Source: Tubulanus polymorphus (lineage: Eukaryota > Nemertea > Palaeonemertea > Tubulaniformes > Tubulanidae). From it: a stretch of DNA of 64,000 nucleotides. The notes under the pieces were generated by a model. That model was given only the letters and a program-made list of their open reading frames with translations, was not told the DNA's origin and searched no databases. Position 1 is the first letter of the stretch; the number at the start of each line of letters is the position of its first letter. Made by a program: the position numbers and the translations under genes. The DNA lies in the NCBI RefSeq assembly GCF_964204645.1, contig NC_134026.1:15826650-15890649 (forward strand), read 5' to 3'. Below are positions 56,331-64,000 of the stretch, piece after piece.

Positions 56331-56554
56331 ATAAAGAATAATATAATCAAAATATTTCAGACCGTGATTTTCAATCAGTTAATGAAGCTATGGGATTATA
56401 TAATTCAGTAACAAATCGTGAAAAATTACATTTGTACAAACCTATATTATCAGATTATTATACACCAAGTAAAGAACAACAACAATATAAAATAATATGG
56501 ATTTTAGGTGGAACATTTGTTGTATTATTTGTTGCTTATAAATTTATTAATTAG
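56318..56554 (+). pseudogene. Frame with C-terminal membrane helix, internal stop, virus-like block
   Basis: ATG at 56318 overlaps the preceding frame by a few codons. In-frame TAA at 56339-56341. The remaining frame carries SDYYTPSKEQQQ and ends with a hydrophobic helix (IIWILGGTFVVLFVAYKF) before TAG 56552-56554. It looks like the second half of the same protein as 56130-56330. Confidence 0.5.
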
Positions 56555-56572
56555 TAATTTTTTATAACATAA

Positions 56573-56990
56573 ATGGAAGATAAAATTAATGGTGTTAATA
56601 TTATTCCTCATGATATAAATATGTTCAGAAAAACAAACATTAGAATTTGAAAATGATTTAAAAGTTAAAAAGATAAAATATTTAAAAAGCAAAATTATAT
56701 ATTATTTTATTATTAGTGGTTCAGTTACAATTAGTTCGGTGATAACATTTTTAGCAATATTCAGTCCATTAACACCTTTAGCTGTATCAGTTGGCGTTCT
56801 AGGTTTAAGTTCAAGTGTACTTGCTGGCATAAGTTCAAAATTAAATATAATAAGTAGTAAAGAAAAAAATAAGTCTAATATGAAAGAAATTAATAAATCA
56901 AATAACACATTAGATTATATAATTAGTTTAAATGGTAATATTACAATTGAAGAACAAGATAAATTATTAAAAGAATTAATTAATTATTAA
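56573..56990 (+). pseudogene. Frame with two-helix hydrophobic core, frame-shifted
   Basis: ATG at 56573 (MEDKINGVNIIPHDINMF) breaks near 56645. The continuing frame carries a long hydrophobic segment (SVITFLAIFSPLTPLAVSVG, then VLGLSSSVLAGISS) and ends in an acidic helix (GNITIEEQDKLLKELINY) with TAA at 56988-56990. The end of this frame is duplicated at 57413-57500. Confidence 0.55.
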
Positions 56991-57006
56991 TTTTTTTAGT
57001 ATATAA

Positions 57007-57345
57007 ATGGTAGATAGTTTTCCGAAAGCTTTTCAATAAAATAGATATATAAAAATATAATATTCAAGCAATAGATTTTAATAAAAAGATTACATACAGA
57101 AACGAAGTTTTAAATTCATTAATTGATTTAAATAATTATGTTACTGAAACTAATAAGTTTAATGTTAAGAAGGAAAATATATTTCATGTATATTTAATTA
57201 CTTCTAAAAAATTGAAAAAAGCAAAACAATGGTTATTAAAATCTAATATGAAGTATTGGCAGAACCAATTAAACTGCAGTTTATTGTGCAAAACGGGGTG
57301 TGGTATAAGTTGGATCGATCATTTTAATAAACTAAGTCTAAAATG
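57007..57345 (+). pseudogene. Virus-like block last frame, copy 1 (broken)
   Basis: ATG at 57007 meets a stop after MVDSFPKAFQ. Later pieces in other frames hold VTETNKFNVKKENIF and MKYWQNQLNCSL, residues also seen in the second copy. Looks like the N-terminal part of a larger protein now truncated. Confidence 0.45.
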
Positions 57346-57510
57346 AATATTATTAGTTTTTAGATTTCATACATATCTTCAAATAAGATTAATTAATCAA
57401 TCAAAAAAAAATACATTAGATTATATAATTAGTTTAAATGGTAATATTACAATTGAAGAACAAGATAAGTTATTAATAGAATTAATTAATTATTTTTTTA
57501 TTATATAAAC

Positions 57511-57885
57511 GGTAGATTGTTTTCCAAAAGCTTTTCAATATATTAGATTAATTGAATATAATATTCCAGCAATAGATTTAAAAAAAACTATTTTATACAA
57601 ATATTTAGTTTTAAATTCATTAATTCATTTAGAAATTTATGTTACTGAAACAAATCTTTTTATTTCGAGAATGGAAAATATATTTGATACATATGAAATA
57701 CTTTTACTCGGGATGAATATAATATATATAAATTAAAATCTTATATGAAATATTGGCAGAATCAATTAAATTTTGCTGTTTATTGTGCAACAACAAGTTG
57801 TGGCATGAGTTAGAACAATCATTTAAATAACTTAGATACAGATTCAAATTATTCTGATTTAAAATTTATTCATACAATATTTAGA
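57511..57885 (+). pseudogene. Virus-like block last frame, copy 2 (start lost, broken)
   Basis: The start codon position reads ACG instead of ATG. The frame has several stops but keeps MKYWQNQLNFAVYCAT in one register. The element stops abruptly near 57885. Confidence 0.45.
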
Positions 57886-59989
57886 TTATTGAAAGTGGAG
57901 AGCGGCCTGTTTCACCATTCAGCATAAATATGGGTGTACTGTTTCTTAAGTGTAAAATCCTTCTTAAGAAAACTACACGAATACCTCCAATTACATCTAA
58001 ATTACTAAACCCCCACACTTCACTCTCTGAAAAAAGGGTAATATGGTTTGGTCAAATAATTTTAATTGACCATCCGTGGGAGATTAAAATTGTAAATACG
58101 TGAATATAAAATAAACATTGCCTTCTTTGCTTGATTTACTAGATGATTTTTACTTCTAGCAGCGTTCGTAGCGAGTCTTACAAGTGCTTATTTTGAAAAA
58201 TAAATTGTAAGGGCTCTTAGTAGTGCTTATTTTTACTAAAATCTATTCAAAGTGCTTATAAGTACTTATATTTTGTGACTTTGGTGTGGTGGATACATTT
58301 TGTAATTCTGCTGGTCTGGTTAGAAATAGTTTGCCGACGTATGTATGTGCTTCACACACTCGACACTCAAACTGCTGCTGTGTGGTAATTGATCTAATAT
58401 TCACGATATTGCTTGCTACGCGAAGATGCGCCTATATATGTGACCTAGTTAAAGTTTTCATTCCAAGAAACTGGCTACCTTCCAACTAACAGCTGCCAAT
58501 CATTCTAGCAGCTGCAGCAGTTTAAGAATAAACCTGCCATGTGCTAGCGAGTCACGGAGAAAACTCATTACCATATATATCATCAAAGTTGAATATGCTT
58601 GTTACAGTGGTGTTGTGCACCAAAATTTCATCTTTATACGTTGTTGCAAATCCCAGGAACAAATCGATTTTTGTGCTAAGAGGTAAGTTGTACTCAGTTG
58701 AAGAAATGGAAAATTAAATTATCAAATACGAATCTATTTCTAATGATTGCCCGTTTACATTGAACATTTTTTATTGTAGAAAGTGCCGAAAGTGCACTCA
58801 AACTGTTTGTCGGGACAGAATTCTAATTCGATGAAATGTGCGCAAAATGCCGGATAGAACAAGTGGCATTAAAAGGAATCGCGACGTGGACTAACAACGA
58901 GGACTTGAATCTGATTTAAAGTTTGAATCAGTATCGTAATAAGGACTTGCTTTTTATTTGATTTCGTTCATCATTGTTTTGATCTCATTTTCACTTAGAG
59001 CTTATCATCTTTGTTATAATATCAGCACGTTTTTGAGCAGATTTTCTTATTACTTGAAACGCAACTCTTTAAACTGATTGAAATCTAGGATTAGACAATT
59101 GTGATCAACAGTTAAAACATGTATACATTGTCCTATTACAGTGCTAGCGTTAGATAACAGAGATGGATATACCCGTAATCAGATCACTGGACAGTCAGCT
59201 TCTGAGAATGAGCTGATTTTCCAATGAAAAAAAAAAAATCTCGCAAAATAAGTTTTGTGTGTATTTTTGTATGTATTCAAGTTAAATATTTAGCTGTTTT
59301 ATTAAATCCAACAATCTCCGTTAAGTCAAGTAATTAAACGTTGTCCAGAGCTAAAAAGCCACTAAATTTTCAATACACTGAATTGTCCATCTACTTATCA
59401 TTGATTTTTTGGGGGCAGTCCCCTATAGTTTATCTTTGTGCATTTTGAGCAACTGTATCTTACGAAACGATATGTCTGCATTTGCCCCTGGGCCGTGTCT
59501 CTTGATTTTCATATGATGATAATCCAACTGATGGATTGATAACAGCATTTTTGTTAACTTTTAAAATTTTGAAATTAAAAGTGTACATTTGATTCATTTT
59601 AAATTTCAAGTGTTCATTGTTTTACAGTGTAGGAAATTGAATTCTCCTCTCCTGATGTACGCATTGGATGTGAAAGGCGTACACAATTTCAGCAATACCG
59701 CATGTCACATACTGTTAAGTGCTTATATAAATTGTGTACGACTTTCACATCTGATGTGATTGGACCTTTTTTGTTCATTTTCCTTTCTGTTATCTTGAAA
59801 AGGAGTTTGAATGATATGAATATTTGTCTAGAATTGGCAATCTTCTGATATCTGCAATATGTCGTCCGATGACGTCTTCTTGATTTGCAAATATGACCAA
59901 TTGGTGATCTAATTTTGATGTCACAGCAATACATCATTTTGATATCTTAAAGACATCCACGTGTTTACTAGGAGATATTCAACATAACA
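57886..59989. other. No gene recognised; one small hairpin
   Basis: Ordinary AT-rich host-like text. A hairpin at 59667-59751 pairs GATGTGAAAGGCGTACACAA with the inverse TTGTGTACGACTTTCACATC around a 40-base loop. Confidence 0.45.
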
Positions 59990-61070
59990 TCCTTGGGTGG
60001 TTTAATTTTTCATTTAGAATTTAGTCGTTTCCAGCGTAACCGGTTTTTAACGATTTAATGGCATTCCAAAATTCTTCACCAGTTGTAGTATCAATAATGA
60101 AATGGTTTGACCCAACGTTTTCAAAGTGCACCTCAAGATATTCTCCATCGCGTTTATTAAGATCTCTGAAAAATTATAGAAATCCTGTAATTGTACCGGT
60201 GTTGTGGGTGTTTTAGGATTTAGACTATTTAAGCTTCCAGTACTTTTGAGGATCTTTTGTGCTCCATTTTGCACGCGCTTATATACTTATCTACATGGCG
60301 TTTAATAGTGCGTTTGTAGGCTCTGTTAGCTGCTTTAAGATTTGCTCGTGATAGCAATGAACCACTTCGTCTGTGTATGCGTCTAGCGAGGTGGTAATTA
60401 CGCCTACGCGTTACGGCACTCGGAGCCAAACCGTTTCCTATCATCCGGTTATGATTAGGTGACTTGCGATTCGGGCACGGTCCAAATGTTTTGGCACGAG
60501 CATGAAGAAAATAATTATTGGCTACCGAATTGGAGCATTTATTTATATAGTCTTTATCCTCCATCTGTGGCTGTTCGCGTATGAAATTAGCATAATCATC
60601 GATTTTTAAATCCAAAGAGTACAATTGCTCCCTACCATTCCGCCATGTGGGTTAACGGTTTCTGGCTGACTGGGTAGTTGGTGGGGAATTGTTATCATTA
60701 TTCGTCACATTCCCGTGTTTCTGTGATGTCAACGTGAATGAGATGGGACGATGTATATCTGATAATATGTACGAAAATTCTAAAACGCTAAAACCGTTCA
60801 GGATTTCAAAGCATTTAGCTGACGTGATGACATAATCAACTACTGAAGCACTTTTGCATGAAAATTTACCGACATTACAATCTACTCCGATCCTACCATT
60901 TATAACATATAGATTACTATTTCTACACAGTTCTAAAAGTTTATTACAATGGTTATTGACCTTTCGGTCCTGGATTACACAAATGGGATGTTAAAACGGT
61001 CAAAAATCTCACTGGTATGACTCTCGTTTTCTTGTTCGATCATATTGACTACAAAGTCATCAAAATCTAA
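59990..61070 (-). pseudogene. LINE ORF2 fragment: end of endonuclease and linker, RT core missing
   Basis: On the minus strand the endonuclease end is seen (GVDCNVGKFSCKSASVVDYV, then SDIHRPISF, with one extra codon inside the usual SDH). Then comes the basic linker LARRIHRRSGSLLSRANLKA AN, and finally the pre-RT segment (EEFWNAIKSLKTGYAGND), where the frame stops just before the RT core. Frame changes near 60240 and 60980 and stops are visible. The element breaks off at about 59990, so RT and 3' end are absent, which is unusual for LINE copies. Confidence 0.75.
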
Positions 61071-61071
61071 A

Positions 61072-61500
61072 CAAGAAAATTAATTTTGATGAATTATTTG
61101 ACGCCTGCGAAAAAATTGTAGAATTTTTGGGATAAGCTAATGTGGAATTGCAAATTTGAAATCGAAGTTTTAAGAAATTTGGGGAATTATGAGATTTGGC
61201 GATTTGGTAGGTGATACAGGTCTTCGACTGTATAGTACTGGTTTAAGTTTTTTATTGAGAATTGTCAATATTTGATAACTTGCGACCGACTTCATTCACT
61301 TTTGCCTGTAAGCTGGTCTGCAACTTCATTGCCTCCATAGTTGAGGAAAGAGCTCTTCTGATGTCTGCTTCATCATGACATTAGAGCATATCGTGTGGCC
61401 CAGCCAGCTGGCCCGGACCGGTCGGTTTGGCTGTCACTCGATATATTCTTGAGTCTGGGTTGAAGTAGACAGTCATTTAAAATAACTTGTTTGAGTTATT
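61072..61500 (-). repeat. Dispersed repeat S, uninterrupted copy
   Basis: Inverse of 44290-44431 plus 46796-47145. Around 61395-61430 it holds the intact target (GGCCAGCTGGCTGGGCC region on the minus strand) into which the 44.4-kb element inserted elsewhere. It directly precedes (minus sense) the LINE fragment, so it may be the upstream part of the same retroelement. Confidence 0.85.
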
Positions 61501-62986
61501 GTGTATGAATTACGCGTGTGTCTTGAATGTTGTATTTTTAGGGTTTTCTGTTACATCACAGAAAACCCTATTGAGATTCGCGTGTTTCTTATTATTATTA
61601 TTTTATGTCACACTATTTTCACTAAAAGAACTAAGGCTTTGTTACCTTGCCGCTGTTGCCGATACAATCCGTATGACATCCTTCAGCTCACTGAGATCTA
61701 CAAATACTCCGCGTGTTTTTTCACGAATCATCGTTACAAAAGCACACTGTCGGGTAAACATCGAAAATTTAGCCGCATTCAATGGGGCGACATGTTTTTC
61801 GAGTCGTTATCCCGAAATCAACCCGCAGGCCGATTGTCACTTAGATTATCAATTCAAGTATAAATGAACTAATTTATTGCCGCAGACTTCACATTCAGCC
61901 GCGGTCTTCAAACAGTGATTTTTACAATAGCCCATTTTCCTCATCAAATCATATTACCGATACACTGGAAATTTACTACTTTAGATTTTAAAAGCACTGT
62001 CGAGCCGTAAACATCGACGAATCGACGTGTGTTACTACATCGTCGTTCCGGGGATCAGCCACGAGTTTCTCCTCATCATGAGAATTAAATCGAGTACAAA
62101 TTAATTTATTACTACCAGTGATTTGGCTGTGGGTTTCAAGGAGTTAGTTTAACAATACCTATTTTTCTTTACCGAATTAACCGTGTATTTACTAAGATAA
62201 AGATAAATCTTTAGTGTACCGGGGAATCGTAGGCCTAAACTAAACACGCCGAAGAGATATAGCGGAGAAAAGCTGTTATGTCGACGAGGTATCAAAATAA
62301 AAGAATATATTACTTTATTCGGCCGCGGGCTTCAACCTCTATATCAATACCATCAATACTCTATATTTCCTACAGTACATACCGATCATTGTCAAATGCA
62401 CAAGGTATTTACTAAATACAAGTATATAACACACTCCTATCCGTATGCTGGACTCACACTTGACATTCGGAGTAAGCGTTGGCTGTGGAGGAAAGGAGAT
62501 CGTTCGCTGCTTCGCTTGAAGATTTTATCGAGTTTTACGCGACCTTAAGGCTTAGGCCTACCGGAACTGACCTTTACTGTCTCAAACAAACACAGTATAA
62601 TTGTTGCGGTTATTAACGGACTCATTGGATTGAACTTCAAAACAAAATTTACGATATTTAGGAGGGTTGTTATTCAATACGCCTACGACCAATCTGTCCG
62701 GATGTTAGGCCTTCGCATATACATAGGCCTACATAGGCTAGTAGCCTCTACTAGGTTAAAGCTAAGTTCACTGTAAAGGAGGAATCAGATTTATTAAAAT
62801 GCATGTTAATTAGTGATTAACTGGTTCTGACTTGCAACGATCAATCATAATTATCAATTTTATTGGCAAAAATGAAGAGTTTTTTTGAAAATTTCGTCTG
62901 AGCAGACAGCTTTATAAGCCAGACTTTTCATTTGAGTTTTTTCATCATAAATGAAACAGGTATTTCATTAATTACTAATGACTTAT
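61501..62986. other. No gene recognised; repeated CpG-containing segments
   Basis: A hairpin at 61539-61570 (TAGGGTTTTCTGT with ACAGAAAACCCTA). A loosely repeated segment (AAAGCAC(A)CTGTCG then GTAAACATCGA) occurs near 61740 and 61990. The two overlapping frames at 61487-61867 follow this text and have no recognised product. Confidence 0.4.
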
Positions 62987-63312
62987 GCCAGACGTAGGTC
63001 GGCTTTGCGACGGCTTGTGACTCCCTGCGACGCCATTCACTGCGACCGCCAGCGACGATTGTGTCACAACGACTCATCGACCTACGCTCCCTTGTGACGG
63101 GTTGCGACTGTCAGCAACGCCAGTCACAAGGAGTCGTACGTGTTCTACTTTCTGCGACGCGACACGGCTGTCACAACCGACCTACGCGCTCTTGCGACTG
63201 GCAGAAACTAGTCGCACACAGTCGCTGACAATCGTATCGCAACCGACTTGCAGCGAAACTTGCGATGCAATGCGAGGATCGCATCGCGTCGCAAGGCCGA
63301 TCTACGTCCGGC
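62987..63312. mobile_element. 326-bp MITE, GC-rich, GCCGGACGTAG ends
   Basis: Left GCCAGACGTAGGTCGGCTTT and reversed right GCCGGACGTAGATCGGCCTT, continuing through GCGACG. Inner GACCTACG and TTGCGACTG motifs alternate in orientation. Strong CpG content compared with flanks. No certain target duplication. Confidence 0.8.
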
Positions 63313-63359
63313 TTTAAGTTACTGCGGAGCCCCAGAAATATCTTTTTTTCGTTCATAAG

Positions 63360-63860
63360 ACCTTTCGCTTGAAAATCCTTTCTCCGGAACAAAATTTATT
63401 TCGTTCGAATCAATAATATTCTGTTCGATTGAACCAATTTGAAAAAATCGTTAGAACAAAGTTGAACAAACTTTTTTTTGTCCAAACGAAAGGTTTTCCG
63501 TTCGAACAATCATTCGATCGAACAGAATCGTTTCAATTTGAACAGAATTTTCATTCGAACAAGTATATTGTAAAAAGTTTTTTCTCCGAACCAAAAGTTT
63601 TAAGTATTTCGTTCAATCGAACAGAATTGTTTTCATTCAAACATTCGTTCCAAAAAAGTTGTTTTCGCTCAACCAAATTTTTTGCCGGGACAAAAAGTTC
63701 TTCATTTCAACAATAACATAACTTTTTATTCGAACACATTTTTGTCAGAATGAGGAAAAGTTTTGGTTCAAAAAAAGCGTATTGTTCGATCAAACAGAAC
63801 TGTTTTCATTCGAACAAGATTTCCTTGTCGGAACATTAAGTTTTTTGGTCGAACGGCGTG
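63360..63860. repeat. Degenerate short repeat based on TTCGAACA/TTCGTTCGAA
   Basis: About twenty loosely spaced copies of (A/C)ATTCGAACAA, TTCGATCGAACAGAA and related AAAAGTTTT segments. The open frame 63429-63716 is a by-product. Could be a degenerate satellite. Confidence 0.75.
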
Positions 63861-64000
63861 TTAAGGTCGTTTTGGAAATTTACTCGGTCTGGTATATTTT
63901 GGATTACTGTGTATGTCAGGACATTAAACAGAAGACGACTTAGGATACTACTTTGCGTGAATCCACTAGTTAGACCGACTTATTCCAAGATTCCGTTGAT

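Larger units (their letters stand above)
55387..57885 (+). mobile_element. Decayed virus-like or Polinton-like gene block
   Basis: About 2.5 kb of extremely AT-rich sequence, sharply different from its flanks, holding at least seven short same-strand frames with tiny gaps or overlaps and no introns. Several have membrane helices. That arrangement and the proteins' general look match small structural or accessory gene clusters that I associate with endogenous DNA-virus-like or Polinton-like elements in aquatic invertebrates. I see no capsid, polymerase, integrase or terminal repeats, so the class is uncertain. Every frame has stops or frame changes, or is short, so the block is a non-functional remnant. 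Confidence 0.6.
56907..57885 (+). repeat. Tandem duplication inside the virus-like block, offset 506 bp
   Basis: The tail of the 56573 frame plus the following frame (56907-57345) is repeated at 57413-57885. Both copies contain ACATTAGATTATATAATTAG, GATAGTTTTCC or GATTGTTTTCC followed by AAAGCTTTTCAATA, and GAA(G/A)TATTGGCAGAA. The copies differ by many substitutions and indels. Confidence 0.85.

Noticed and set aside
63429-63716. 95-residue Phe/Ser-rich frame
   Set aside because: Follows the TTCGAACA degenerate repeat; composition is repeat-driven.
1-64000. CRISPR arrays, bacterial operons, ribosome binding sites
   Set aside because: The window is clearly eukaryotic nuclear DNA; the tandem repeats lack the spacer/repeat layout of CRISPR.

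Overview
This window looks like a nuclear contig from a marine invertebrate. It is AT-rich and gene-poor, with split genes (GT-AG introns, AATAAA signals), no bacterial-style operons, and dense layered transposon remnants. The palindromic motif TAGGCCTA recurs (e.g. near 4887, 4938, 10175, 62745), and I associate it with echinoderm or hemichordate genomes. With the transposon mix (Merlin, Penelope-like, CR1/Jockey-group LINE, many TIR families) this suggests an invertebrate deuterostome, but the species cannot be read from the sequence.

Host genes. (1) A + strand gene for mitochondrial ATP synthase subunit e (ATP5ME) has three exons, 23230-23284, 25476-25577 and 32485-32531, with introns of 2.2 and 6.9 kb; its first exon was not found. 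(2) A + strand gene ending in a DUF4806-like domain is built from nine compatible exons between 49341 and 52289, possibly with a first exon at 38617-38743. Two of its small exons are near-copies. (3) Antisense to it, at 48446-47337, is a three-exon gene or remnant with a tyrosine-recombinase-like His-Tyr motif and a conserved C-terminal WS..E/DCE region.

Mobile DNA makes up most of the rest. 6.9-10.5 kb: a long-TIR transposon whose left TIR is interrupted by a complete Merlin element (perfect 8-bp TSD, long TIRs, broken DDE transposase). 11.1-12.2 kb: a hAT-like element. 32.8-35.3 kb: two unrelated TIR elements, each with a perfect 9-bp TSD. 38.9-42.9 kb (minus): a decayed two-ORF LINE. 44.4-46.8 kb: a long-TIR element with a 9-bp TSD, inserted in a dispersed repeat whose uninterrupted copy lies inverted at 61 kb. 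52.7 kb: a palindromic Penelope-like fragment with a 14-bp TSD. 55.4-57.9 kb: a very AT-rich, tightly packed block of small ORFs that resembles a decayed endogenous DNA virus or Polinton-like element. 60-61 kb (minus): another LINE fragment. Minisatellites and dispersed repeat families fill much of the remaining space.

All exon joins, family names and element boundaries were made by eye. The target-site duplications and reading frames are direct observations. Superfamily names are inferences except for Merlin, where transposase, TIRs and TSD agree.
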